Shown here: in pieces, positions 24,611 to 32,672 of the stretch
Layout of the letters: each line of letters starts with the position of its first letter
How positions within the stretch are numbered: position 1 is the stretch's first letter
Source: Thioclava sediminum
GTDB taxonomy: Bacteria > Pseudomonadota > Alphaproteobacteria > Rhodobacterales > Rhodobacteraceae
Assembly: GCF_002020355.1 (NCBI RefSeq)
Contig: NZ_MPZV01000001.1
Location: 496,001 to 560,000 of the forward strand
Length of the DNA stretch: 64,000 nucleotides
Reading direction: 5' to 3'
The notes under the pieces: model-generated
The model's input: the letters and a program-made list of their open reading frames with translations, nothing else
The model's database searches: none
What the model was told of the DNA's origin: nothing
Position numbers and translations under genes: made by a program

Positions 24611-25393
24611 ATGCTGTCTTACCAACACGCCTATCACGCCGGAAATCTGGCCGATGTGCACAAGCACGCGCTGCTTGCGTCTGCGCTCGATTACCTGACG
24701 CGCAAGGACAAGCCGCTGAGCTATCTCGAAACCCATGCCGGGCGCGGGCTTTATGCGCTCGACGGGGCGGAGGCCGCGAAGACCGGCGAGGCGGCGGCCG
24801 GGATTGCGCGGGTGGAAGGCTTGGGCTGGTTCGCGCCCGATCATCCCTACATGCGCGCGCTGGCCGCTGTGCGGGCGCAACACGGGGCGCAGGCCTATCC
24901 GGGTTCGCCTTTGGTGGCACAAGCGCTTTTGCGGCCGATGGACACGATTCAGCTATGTGAACTGCACCCGCAGGAATTTTCCGCCCTGCGCACGGCCATG
25001 CGGCGAAGCGGCGCGGTCCCGCACAAGGCCGACGGGCGCGAGATGGCGCTGGCGCTTACGCCCCCCACCCCGCGTCGCGGGATGATGCTGATCGATCCGA
25101 GCTTCGAGGAGAAGGCCGACTACACGGCGATGCCGAAGCTGATCGGCCATATCGCGAAAAAATGGAACGTCGGCATCATCGCGCTTTGGTATCCGATGCT
25201 GGCCTCGGGCGCACACGAGACGATGGTCCGCACCCTGCGCCGCGATTTCCCCGAGGCGCAGAGCCATGAGGTGCGATTCCCGCCCGCGCGCGAAGGCCAC
25301 GGCATGATCGGCTCTGGGATGTTTATCGTGAACGCGCCCTGGGGTCTTGCGGGCGAGGCCGAGCGGCTGTCGGAGCTATTTGCCAGCCTTTGA
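24611..25393 (+). CDS. rlmJ: 23S rRNA (adenine(2030)-N6)-methyltransferase RlmJ
   Basis: Protein of 260 residues from ATG 24611, preceded by AAGGAGACCGAACC. The N-terminus LSYQHAYHAGNLADVHKHAL is a hallmark of RlmJ, followed by LETHAGRGLYAL (SAM site), YPGSPLVAQALLRPMD, and the catalytic LIDPSFEEKADY (DPPY-like). It methylates A2030 of 23S rRNA. The longer open frame upstream runs through the dispersed repeat and is not real. Its 3' end overlaps mntR by 18 bp in convergent orientation. Confidence 0.95.
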   Translation: MLSYQHAYHAGNLADVHKHALLASALDYLTRKDKPLSYLETHAGRGLYALDGAEAAKTGEAAAGIARVEGLGWFAPDHPYMRALAAVRAQHGAQAYPGSPLVAQALLRPMDTIQLCELHPQEFSALRTAMRRSGAVPHKADGREMALALTPPTPRRGMMLIDPSFEEKADYTAMPKLIGHIAKKWNVGIIALWYPMLASGAHETMVRTLRRDFPEAQSHEVRFPPAREGHGMIGSGMFIVNAPWGLAGEAERLSELFASL

Positions 25394-25801
25394 CGCGAGG
25401 AAGGCCTCGAACGCTTCAAGCGTGCGGGACGAGACATGGTGCTCGATCCCTTCGGCGTCGATCTCCGCGACCTCTTCCGGCACGCCCACGGCGCGCAACA
25501 GGGCCACTACGGTCCGGTGGCGTTCGCGCACCTGATCGGCCAGCGCCTCCCCCGTCTCCGTCAGGAACACCCCGCGATAGGGCCGCGACACGGCCAGCCC
25601 TTCGCGTTTGAGCCGCGCCACGGCTTTCGTCGCGGTCGGATGGGCCACCCCGAGTCGCGCCGCGATCTCGGTAATCCGCGCCTCGCCGAATTCCGCCGTC
25701 AGATCGGCGATCATCTCGACATAATCTTCCAAGAGCGCGCGCGCCGCACGCTCTCGGGCCCGGTTGAACCCCTTGATCTGGGAGGGATCGGTGTCAGTCA
25801 T
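25376..25801 (-). CDS. mntR: Manganese-responsive transcriptional regulator MntR
   Basis: Protein of 141 residues from ATG 25801. It has a DtxR-type winged helix-turn-helix (ITEIAARLGVAHPTATKAVA, RLKREGLAVSRPYRGVFLTE) and a dimerisation/metal domain (ERHRTVVALLRAVGVPEEVA, then DAEGIEHHVS) with the expected Glu/His/Asp ligands; it lacks the SH3 domain of DtxR. It represses Mn uptake when Mn(II) is plentiful. The divergent neighbour is mntH and a palindrome lies between them, so mntH is the likely target. Confidence 0.92.
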   Translation of the reverse strand: MTDTDPSQIKGFNRARERAARALLEDYVEMIADLTAEFGEARITEIAARLGVAHPTATKAVARLKREGLAVSRPYRGVFLTETGEALADQVRERHRTVVALLRAVGVPEEVAEIDAEGIEHHVSSRTLEAFEAFLASKAGK

Positions 25802-25957
25802 TCGCCTGCCTTGACGGTCGTGGTCTCGGTACCAGTCGGGGGCCTGTCGGGCGCCATTTCCGGAGCGGACCGGATAACCCGTCACGCCCGATATGCCAAG
25901 CAAAGCTTCGCGCGGCGCGCGTTGTGCTGTCAACGAAAATTAGCCACTTGCGAATCT

Positions 25958-25973
25958 TGTAGCCAAGGCTACA
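25958..25973. promoter_or_regulatory. Candidate MntR operator upstream of mntH
   Basis: TGTAGCC-AA-GGCTACA is a perfect 7-bp inverted repeat 31 bp upstream of the mntH start, inside a larger imperfect palindrome with GCGAA and TTCGC arms. A further half-site, TTAGCCA, lies at 25940-25946. The size, symmetry and position between divergent mntR and mntH fit a DtxR-family operator. Confidence 0.65.
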
Positions 25974-26003
25974 TTTCGCAGGAGCAGCATAAACGAGGGC
26001 CCA

Positions 26004-27305
26004 ATGACTGAACTAACCCGCAAGGAAAACATGACGAGCCGCACCCGCACGGCGATGGAGGCCGTGCTGTCGGGCAACCGGCGCGGCGGGTATCTGTTGT
26101 TCTTCGGGCCGGCGGTGATCGCCTCGGTCGCCTATATGGACCCGGGCAATTACGCGACGAATATTCAGGCGGGCGCGGGCTATGGCTATGCGCTTTTGTG
26201 GGTCGTGCTGGGGGCGAACCTGATTGCGATGCTGTTTCAGGCGATCTCGGCGCGCGTGGGTATCGTCACTGGTAAGAACCTCGCGGAACTCTCGCGCGAG
26301 AATTTCTCGAAACCCGTGACGATCGCGATGTGGATCGTCTCGGAGATCGCGGCGATGGCCACCGATCTGGCGGAGTTTCTGGGCGGCGCGTTGGGGCTTT
26401 CGCTCCTGTTCGGCTGGCCGCTGATCTGGGGGATGGGAGTCACCGCCGTCGTCACCTATGCAATCTTGATGTTCGAGCGCGGCGGTTTCCGCCCGATGGA
26501 GATCGTGATCGGTGCGCTCGTGGCGCTCATCGGGGCGTGCTACCTCGCCGAGATGTTCGTGGCGCCGGTCGACTGGTCCGGGGCCGTGGCGGGGATGTTC
26601 GCGCCCTCGATGCCAGATGCGACGGCGCTGACGATCTCGGTGGGCATCATCGGTGCGACCGTGATGCCGCATGCGATTTTCCTCCATTCCGGCCTGACGC
26701 AGAACCGCGCCCTGACGCGTGATCCGGTGCAGAAGGCGCGACTGGTGAAGTTCTCCAACCGCGAGGTGATCATCGCGCTCGCGATTGCGGGCATGGTCAA
26801 TATGGCGATGGTGATCATGGCGGCCTCGGCCTTCCATAGCGGGCATTCCGAAGTGGCCGAGATCGAGACCGCCTATCACACGCTGACGCCGCTCTTGGGC
26901 GGGTTCGCGGCGGCAGCCTTCCTGACCTCGCTGATTGCCTCGGGGGTTTCCTCCTCGGTCGTCGGCACGATGGCGGGGCAGATGATCATGCAAGGCTTCA
27001 TCCGCCGTCGCATCCCGGTCTGGCTGCGCCGGGTCATCACGATGGCGCCCGCCTTCGTCGTCGTCTGGCTGGGGGTGAACACGACCGACGCGCTGGTGAT
27101 GAGTCAGGTGGTGCTGTCGATCGCCCTGCCCGTCCCGATGGTCGCACTGCTGATCTTCGCACGGCGCAGCGACATCATGGGCAAATTCGCCTTGCGCGGG
27201 CCGCTGTTCTGGTTCGCCGTACTGGGCGCGCTCATCGTGCTGGGGCTGAATTTCGTGCTGCTCTGGCAATCGGCCGGGCTGCCGGTGCCGGGTCTGGTGA
27301 GCTAA
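26004..27305 (+). CDS. mntH: Nramp-family Mn(II) transporter MntH
   Basis: Protein of 433 residues with 11 predicted membrane helices. The metal site shows DPGN (residues 46-49) in helix 1 and VMPHAIFLHS in helix 6, both diagnostic of Nramp; further on, SVVGTMAGQMIMQGF is conserved. It imports Mn(II) with protons. There are two possible starts: ATG 26004 after GAGGGCCCA, or ATG 26031, better spaced after AAGGAAAAC; the protein core is unaffected. Likely repressed by MntR through the palindrome at 25958. Confidence 0.94.
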   Translation: MTELTRKENMTSRTRTAMEAVLSGNRRGGYLLFFGPAVIASVAYMDPGNYATNIQAGAGYGYALLWVVLGANLIAMLFQAISARVGIVTGKNLAELSRENFSKPVTIAMWIVSEIAAMATDLAEFLGGALGLSLLFGWPLIWGMGVTAVVTYAILMFERGGFRPMEIVIGALVALIGACYLAEMFVAPVDWSGAVAGMFAPSMPDATALTISVGIIGATVMPHAIFLHSGLTQNRALTRDPVQKARLVKFSNREVIIALAIAGMVNMAMVIMAASAFHSGHSEVAEIETAYHTLTPLLGGFAAAAFLTSLIASGVSSSVVGTMAGQMIMQGFIRRRIPVWLRRVITMAPAFVVVWLGVNTTDALVMSQVVLSIALPVPMVALLIFARRSDIMGKFALRGPLFWFAVLGALIVLGLNFVLLWQSAGLPVPGLVS

Positions 27306-27319
27306 GCCAGACGGAGCGA

Positions 27320-27382
27320 GAGGGGGCGCTGCCCCCTCTTGGCTGCGCCAATTCACCCCCGGGATATTTCCGCCAAGAGGAA
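27320..27382 (+). repeat. Dispersed intergenic repeat, copy 3
   Basis: GAGGGGGCGCTGCCCCCTC is followed by ACCCCCGGGATATTT and CGCCAAGAGGAA. It lies 15 bp after the mntH stop. Confidence 0.78.
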
Positions 27383-27399
27383 GGCCACGCGGGATTGCA

Positions 27400-27455
27400 C
27401 TTCGCTTTGGTCAAAATATCCCGGGGAGCGCGTCAGCGCGGGGGCGGAGCCCCCC
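27400..27455 (-). repeat. Dispersed intergenic repeat, copy 4 (inverted to copy 3)
   Basis: On the minus strand it reads GGGGGCTCCGCCCCCGCGC, then CTCCCCGGGATATTTTGAC, then CAAAGCGAAG. Copies 3 and 4 face each other between mntH and prfC, their ends only 17 bp apart. Confidence 0.75.
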
Positions 27456-27527
27456 TCTGCATGACAACCCCGGCGCCCCCCATCGCCGCGATTGCAAGGC
27501 GCGCGCGGGCAGGCTAAACGAGCGCGC

Positions 27528-29123
27528 ATGATGAACCGTCCCGCGCTCCCGCCCGAAATCGCCCGTCGCCGCACCTTCGCGATCATCTCGCACCCGGATG
27601 CGGGCAAGACCACCTTGACCGAGAAGTTCCTGCTTTTCGGCGGCGCCATTCAGATGGCGGGACAGGTGCGTGCCAAGGGCGAGGCGCGACGGACGCGTTC
27701 GGACTTCATGAAGATGGAACAGGATCGCGGGATTTCGGTATCGGCCTCGGCCATGTCCTTCGAGTATCGCGACTTCCGCTACAACCTCGTCGACACGCCC
27801 GGCCACTCGGATTTCTCGGAAGATACCTACCGGACGCTGACGGCGGTCGATGCGGCGATCATGGTGATCGACGGCGCGAAGGGCGTGGAAAGTCAGACCC
27901 GGAAGCTTTTCGAGGTCTGCCGTCTGCGCGACCTGCCGATCTTGACCTTCTGTAACAAGATGGACCGCGAGAGCCGGGATACGTTCGAGATCATCGACGA
28001 AATTCAGGAAAACCTCGCGATCGACGTGGCGCCTGCCAGCTGGCCGATCGGGATGGGCCGCGATTTCCTCGGCTGCTACGACATGCTGCACGACCGGCTG
28101 GAGCTGATGGATCGCGCCGATCGCAACAAGGTGGCGGAATCGATCAAGATCAGCGGGTTGGACGACCCGAAACTGGCCGAGCATGTGCCCGCCGACCAGC
28201 TCGAAAAGCTGAAAGAGGAAGTCGAGATGGCGCGCGAGTTGCTGCCCGCTTTCGATCGCCAGAGCTTCCTCGAGGGACACCTGACGCCGATCTGGTTCGG
28301 CTCGGCGATCAATAGCTTCGGCGTTAAGGAACTGATGGACGGGATCGGCGAATTCGGCCCCGAGCCGGAGGTCTTCAAATCCGCTGAGCGCGATGTGGCC
28401 CCCGAGGAGAAGAAAGTCGCGGGTTTCGTCTTCAAGGTGCAAGCGAACATGGACCCCAAGCACCGCGACCGCGTGGCCTTCGTACGCCTCGTCTCGGGTC
28501 ATTTCACCCGCGGACAAAAGCTGCTGCATGTGCGCTCGAAAAAGCAGATGGCCGTGTCGAACCCGGTTCTGTTCCTTGCCGCCGACCGCGAACTGGCGGA
28601 AGAGGCCTGGGGCGGCGATATCATCGGTATTCCGAACCACGGCCAACTGCGCATCGGCGATGCGCTGACCGAGGGCGAGGCGCTGCGCTTCACCGGCATC
28701 CCGAGCTTTGCGCCGGAACTGCTGCAGTCGGTGCGCGCGACCGATCCGATGAAGGGCAAGCATCTGGAGAAGGCGCTGATGCAATTCGCCGAAGAGGGCG
28801 CTGCGAAAGTGTTCAAGCCCGCGATCGGCTCGGGCTTCATCGTGGGCGTCGTCGGCGCGCTGCAATTCGAGGTGCTGGCCAGCCGGATCGAGCAGGAATA
28901 CGGCATCCCCGTGCGGTTCGAGGCCTCGCAATTCACCTCGGCCCGTTGGGTGCTGGGCGACAAAGCGGCGGTCGAAAAGCTGGTCAACGCCAACAAACAG
29001 CACATCTCCTATGATCACGACGGCGACGTGGTGTTCCTGACCCGCCTGCAATGGGACATCGACCGGGTCGAGCGCGACTATGAGGGCGTGACGCTGTCGG
29101 CGACCAAGGAAATGATGCAGTAA
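27528..29123 (+). CDS. prfC: Peptide chain release factor 3
   Basis: Protein of 531 residues, the usual RF3 size. It is a translational GTPase with G1 ISHPDAGKTTLTEKFLLFGG, G2 RGISVSASAMSFEY, G3 LVDTPGHSDFSEDTYR and G4 TFCNKMDRES. RF3-specific segments include LEASRIEQEYGIP-like LASRIEQEYGIPVRFEAS. It recycles RF1 and RF2 from the ribosome after termination. I start at ATG 27528; ATG 27531 is equally possible and the ribosome site is weak. The upstream 36-bp extension of the frame is not supported. Confidence 0.95.
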   Translation: MMNRPALPPEIARRRTFAIISHPDAGKTTLTEKFLLFGGAIQMAGQVRAKGEARRTRSDFMKMEQDRGISVSASAMSFEYRDFRYNLVDTPGHSDFSEDTYRTLTAVDAAIMVIDGAKGVESQTRKLFEVCRLRDLPILTFCNKMDRESRDTFEIIDEIQENLAIDVAPASWPIGMGRDFLGCYDMLHDRLELMDRADRNKVAESIKISGLDDPKLAEHVPADQLEKLKEEVEMARELLPAFDRQSFLEGHLTPIWFGSAINSFGVKELMDGIGEFGPEPEVFKSAERDVAPEEKKVAGFVFKVQANMDPKHRDRVAFVRLVSGHFTRGQKLLHVRSKKQMAVSNPVLFLAADRELAEEAWGGDIIGIPNHGQLRIGDALTEGEALRFTGIPSFAPELLQSVRATDPMKGKHLEKALMQFAEEGAAKVFKPAIGSGFIVGVVGALQFEVLASRIEQEYGIPVRFEASQFTSARWVLGDKAAVEKLVNANKQHISYDHDGDVVFLTRLQWDIDRVERDYEGVTLSATKEMMQ

Positions 29124-29190
29124 ATAATCTACTGGACTCAAAAGTCTTAGTGTTACGGTAGTTTTGTTAATTCATAACTACGGTGCTGAG

Positions 29191-29553
29191 ATGAAAAGAG
29201 TTTTGATTGCCTTTTTCATGGTTTTGTCAGGGTGTGCCTCACAGATTATGGACTCCTATGTCGGCAAATCGATATCGGAACCGGTGTTGGATTACGGGCC
29301 ACCTATGAACGTCCTTGATCTGCCGGACGGGTCGAGGGCCTATCAGTGGAAAATGTCAGATTCCGGCGCGGTTCCAATTGTGACACCGACGACCTCGACC
29401 GTTTATGGGCCTGCCGGACTGGCGACCGTCTCAGGTAGCCAAACGAACTGGGTTCCCTACAGCAAAACCTGCGTCTACACGCTGCTGGCAAAGCCAAATG
29501 GAAAAGACTGGGTCGTTACCGGTTATCGAAAACCGACTTTTAACTGTGAATAA
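29191..29553 (+). CDS. Small lipoprotein of unknown function on a low-GC islet
   Basis: Protein of 120 residues from ATG 29191 (MKRVLIAFFMVLSGCAS). The lipobox LSGC gives a lipidated mature N-terminus. The remainder has a WKMSDSGAVPIVTPTT strand-rich domain and two further cysteines (KTCVYTLL and the C-terminal NCE) that could form a disulfide. G+C is clearly lower than in the flanking genes (AT-rich codons, TTA and AAA used), as is the flanking spacer, suggesting recent acquisition. Not related to a family I can name; likely outer-membrane anchored. Confidence 0.75.
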   Translation: MKRVLIAFFMVLSGCASQIMDSYVGKSISEPVLDYGPPMNVLDLPDGSRAYQWKMSDSGAVPIVTPTTSTVYGPAGLATVSGSQTNWVPYSKTCVYTLLAKPNGKDWVVTGYRKPTFNCE

Positions 29554-29606
29554 CTTCGCTATCTCGGATACGAGTGTAGCTATGCGCGAGAAGAGAAGAA
29601 CTTTAT

Positions 29607-30074
29607 ATGACCACCCCCCTTCCCCCCGAACTCGTTTCGATCCTGTGCAACGAGGCCAGCGCGCCGGAAGACGTGCGCACGGTCGAGGCGCTGGTCGATC
29701 TGTGGCTGGCCGACAATGCCGAGGAGCCCGAGGGCGAGGAGTTCCCGTGGTCGGTGCTCTGTGTGTTCGAACTGCGCGAATATCCCGAGGTTCTCTGGAC
29801 CTTCATCCGCAAGGCGCTGACGGGGGCCACGACGATCTGGCAGGTGGTGATGCTCGCCGCCGGGCCGCTGGAGGATCTGGTGGCGGAACATGGCGCGGAG
29901 TTCATCGAGCGGATCGAGCGCGAGGCGCGCCATTCCGCGCGCTTCCGCTTTGCGCTGACGGGCGTCTGGCCGCAGGGCGAGGAAGACCCCACCCTTTGGG
30001 CGCGGATCGAGAAGGCGCGCGCGGCGGCGATGGATACGGGGCTCGATATGGGCGGGCCGCTGCCGCCGAAATGA
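29607..30074 (+). CDS. Small cytoplasmic protein, DUF6869-like
   Basis: Protein of 155 residues, acidic, with no signal peptide or membrane helix. Features are VEALVDLWLADNAEEPEGEE, LREYPEVLWTFIRKALTGAT and a C-terminal RFALTGVWPQGEEDPTLWAR, resembling DUF6869 proteins, which are of unknown role and often occur in variable loci. The first codons (MTTPLPPELVSIL) follow a stretch of AT-rich DNA with an AGAAGAG-type ribosome site. GC content returns to genome-typical here. Confidence 0.65.
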   Translation: MTTPLPPELVSILCNEASAPEDVRTVEALVDLWLADNAEEPEGEEFPWSVLCVFELREYPEVLWTFIRKALTGATTIWQVVMLAAGPLEDLVAEHGAEFIERIEREARHSARFRFALTGVWPQGEEDPTLWARIEKARAAAMDTGLDMGGPLPPK

Positions 30075-30172
30075 GCGCAGGCGTATCGCGCGCCAATTAA
30101 CGAAAATCACATCTTTGCGCCTGAGCTGTGCGGCAGCGCGCGCCGGACCTACCTCTGAGCAAGGAGGAGATC

Positions 30173-30889
30173 ATGGCGCAGCTGTCTCGGGTGTCCGGCA
30201 AGAGAATGGCGCGGTTCCTGCAAAAGCAGACCCGCTTCTACCAGCCCTTCGGCGTGATCCCGACCCGCGCGCTGCGCGCCACGCTGCGTCCCGGCGATGT
30301 GCTTCTGGTCGAGGGCGACCGGCGGATCTCGGCGGCCATCAAATATCTCACCCATTCCACATGGTCGCATGCAGCCTTCTATTCGGGCGGCCCGCCCGGT
30401 GGCGAACTGATCGAGGCCGATCTGGAGGCAGGCGTGCGGATTGCGGGGCTGGCGGCCTATGCACATCTCAACACGCGCATCTGCCGCCCCGTGGGGCTTG
30501 GGCACGACCAGATCGAAGAGGTGATCGACTACATGCAGAGCGCGGTCGGGCGGCAATATGATCTGAAGAACGTGATCGACCTCGTGCGGTATTTGCTACC
30601 GCGCCCGCCTGTGCCGCATCGATTTCGGCGGCGGATGCTGGCTTTGGGATCAGGCGACCCGACGCGCGCGATCTGTTCGACCGTGATCGCCGAGGCGTTT
30701 CATTCGGTCCATTACCCGATCCTGCCCGATATCGAGATGGGCAGCGCCGACAGTCAGGGCGAGATTCTGCATATCCGGCACTCGTCCCTGTTCACGCCGC
30801 GCGATTTCGATCTCTCGCCCTATTTCGATGTGATCAAGCCGACGCTGGAAGACGGGTTCGATTTTCGCAAATTGCCACTGGAGGAATGA
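30173..30889 (+). CDS. YiiX-like permuted papain-fold (NlpC/P60 type) hydrolase
   Basis: Protein of 238 residues from ATG 30173, with a very strong ribosome site AAGGAGGAG; the longer frame starting at 30128 is less likely. Order of motifs: LRPGDVLLVEGDRRIS, then the histidine in STWSHAAFYSG, an ELIEAD acidic strand, and later the cysteine in ICSTVIAEAF. This His-before-Cys order is that of the circularly permuted YiiX/YebB (LRAT-like) group of NlpC/P60 hydrolases. No signal peptide. The substrate is unknown (peptide or lipid amides in relatives). Confidence 0.75.
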   Translation: MAQLSRVSGKRMARFLQKQTRFYQPFGVIPTRALRATLRPGDVLLVEGDRRISAAIKYLTHSTWSHAAFYSGGPPGGELIEADLEAGVRIAGLAAYAHLNTRICRPVGLGHDQIEEVIDYMQSAVGRQYDLKNVIDLVRYLLPRPPVPHRFRRRMLALGSGDPTRAICSTVIAEAFHSVHYPILPDIEMGSADSQGEILHIRHSSLFTPRDFDLSPYFDVIKPTLEDGFDFRKLPLEE

Positions 30890-30902
30890 CGCCGAAGGAG
30901 GG

Positions 30903-30938
30903 GAGCCTCCGGCGGGGATATTTATATCAAGAGGAAGC
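30903..30938 (+). repeat. Dispersed intergenic repeat, copy 5 (shortened)
   Basis: CCTCCGGCGGGGATATTT is followed by ATATCAAGAGGAA; the GGGCGCTGCCC arm is missing. It lies 13 bp after the YiiX-like gene. Confidence 0.55.
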
Positions 30939-30941
30939 GAG

Positions 30942-30967
30942 GATGCGCCTTTCAGATAAGGCGCATC
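30942..30967. terminator. Hairpin between convergent YiiX-like gene and erpA
   Basis: A perfect 10-bp inverted repeat, GATGCGCCTT-TCAGAT-AAGGCGCATC, lies 10 bp after the erpA stop and 52 bp after the YiiX-like stop. There is no T-run, but it is placed to serve both converging transcripts. Confidence 0.5.
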
Positions 30968-30977
30968 GCCTGCGTCG

Positions 30978-31307
30978 TTACATCGCGAAGGAGACGCCGC
31001 AGCCGCAGGAACTCGACGCGTTCGGGTTCTCGATCACGAAGCGCGCGCCGATCAGTTCTTCGGTGAAGTCGATAGTGGCGTTCTCGAGGAAGGGCAGCGA
31101 GACCGGGTCGATCAGCACCTTCTGGCCCGCGCCTTCAAGCACGATGTCGTCGCCTGCAGGCGTCTCTTCGAGCTTGATATCATACTGAAAACCGGAACAG
31201 CCGCCGCCCTCGACGGCCACGCGCAGCGCTTGCGGCGCCTCGCGACCTTCATTGATTTCCGCCAGACGCGCAAAGGCGCGCTCGGTCACTTTCGGAGGGA
31301 GTTGCAT
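30978..31307 (-). CDS. erpA: A-type Fe-S cluster insertion protein (ErpA/IscA family)
   Basis: Protein of 109 residues with the HesB/IscA fold. The three conserved cysteines are present: GGGCSGFQY and the C-terminal SSCGCGVSF. The first residues MQLPPKVTERAFARLAEINE follow the family pattern. A-type carriers deliver Fe-S clusters from the SUF or ISC scaffold to client proteins; with sufE elsewhere in this window, a SUF-linked role is likely. ErpA and IscA/SufA are hard to tell apart by sequence alone. Divergent from dgt. Confidence 0.88.
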   Translation of the reverse strand: MQLPPKVTERAFARLAEINEGREAPQALRVAVEGGGCSGFQYDIKLEETPAGDDIVLEGAGQKVLIDPVSLPFLENATIDFTEELIGARFVIENPNASSSCGCGVSFAM

Positions 31308-31400
31308 CGGATTGGCCTTCCTGACCCCACGGGGCCTGTATTTCCGTCACATCCGAGATATAGGAGGGCCGAAGCGTGCCGACAAGACGAGGTTTTACCA

Positions 31401-32612
31401 GTGCTCAAGCCCTATGCCTGCCAGCCCGGCGAGAGCCGCGGGCGGCTTCACCCCGAAAGCATGTCCACTTTCCGCTCGCCGTTCCAGCGCGATCGGGACC
31501 GGATCATCCACTCCTCAGCCTTCCGACGGCTCAAGCACAAGACGCAGGTCTTCGTCGAACATGAGGGCGATTATTACCGCACGCGCCTGACCCACACGAT
31601 CGAGGTGGCGCAGGTCGCGCGCACCATCGCGGGGACGCTGGGGTTGAACACCGATTTGGCCGAGGCGGTGGCGCTGGCGCATGATCTGGGCCATCCGCCC
31701 TTCGGGCATACTGGCGAAGATGCGCTGGCCGAGCTGATGAAGCCCTATGGGGGCTTCGATCACAATGCTCAGGCGCTGCGGATCGTGACCAAGCTGGAGA
31801 AGCATTACGCGGGCTTCGACGGGCTGAACCTGACCTGGGAGACGCTGGAAGGTATCGCCAAGCACAACGGGCCCGCGATTTCCGACAAGGGCGGCTCGCA
31901 CAGCTTCCCGAGCCGCGAGGAACTGCCCTATGCGCTGGCCGAGGTCGATGCGGCCTGGGATCTGGAGCTGGAGACCAATGCCAGCGCCGAGGCGCAGGTG
32001 GCGGCGGTGGCCGATGACGTGGCCTATAACCACCACGATCTGCATGACGGCCTTCGCGCGGGGCTCTTCGACGAGGATGACCTGTGCGAATTGCCGGTGA
32101 TTGGGGCCTGTTTCGCCGAGGTGGACAAGCTGCATCCCGGTCTCGACCGCACGCGCCGCCAGCACGAGGCGCTGCGCCGGGTCTTCGGCGTGATGGTCGA
32201 GGACGTGATCGCAGTGGCCGAGAACCGGCTGACTTCGCTCGGGCCGCAATCGGTCGATGATATCCGCCAGATGGACGGGCCGATCATCCGCTTCTCGAAG
32301 CCGCTCTATCAAAGCCTCAAGGTGCTCAAGCAGTTCCTGTTCGAGCGTATGTATCGCGCGCCCTCCGTGGTGGTGGAGCGCAAGCGCGTGACCGAAATGA
32401 TCAACGCGCTGTTCCCGCTGTTCATGGAACGCCCGGAGCTTCTGCCCGAGGAATGGCAGGAGGAAGTCTCCCGCGCGCGCATCCTCGGCGGCGACTGCAC
32501 CCGGCCCGAATCGAAGCAGGCGCTGGCGCGGGTCGTGCTCGATTACGTGGCCGGGATGACGGACCGCTTCGCCATTCAGGAATATGATAGGCTGGTGGGG
32601 CGCGGGCGCTGA
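31401..32612 (+). CDS. dgt: Deoxyguanosinetriphosphate triphosphohydrolase-like protein
   Basis: Protein of 403 residues from GTG 31401 (VLKPYACQPGESRGR), the position matching relatives; the longer frame would overlap the erpA start region. HD-domain metal residues are visible: RTRLTHTIEVAQVART (H), ALAHDLGHPPFGHTGED (HD), then DVAYNHHDLHDG (D). The N-terminal SPFQRDRDRIIHSSAFRRLK is the dGTPase signature. It hydrolyses dNTPs to deoxynucleosides and triphosphate. ACGAGG lies 9 bp before the GTG. Confidence 0.93.
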   Translation: MLKPYACQPGESRGRLHPESMSTFRSPFQRDRDRIIHSSAFRRLKHKTQVFVEHEGDYYRTRLTHTIEVAQVARTIAGTLGLNTDLAEAVALAHDLGHPPFGHTGEDALAELMKPYGGFDHNAQALRIVTKLEKHYAGFDGLNLTWETLEGIAKHNGPAISDKGGSHSFPSREELPYALAEVDAAWDLELETNASAEAQVAAVADDVAYNHHDLHDGLRAGLFDEDDLCELPVIGACFAEVDKLHPGLDRTRRQHEALRRVFGVMVEDVIAVAENRLTSLGPQSVDDIRQMDGPIIRFSKPLYQSLKVLKQFLFERMYRAPSVVVERKRVTEMINALFPLFMERPELLPEEWQEEVSRARILGGDCTRPESKQALARVVLDYVAGMTDRFAIQEYDRLVGRGR

Positions 32613-32672
32613 AGCGGAACAACTGGCGTTCCGTCTCGTTGTCTCCGCGAATGCAACGCATAGGAGGGATTC

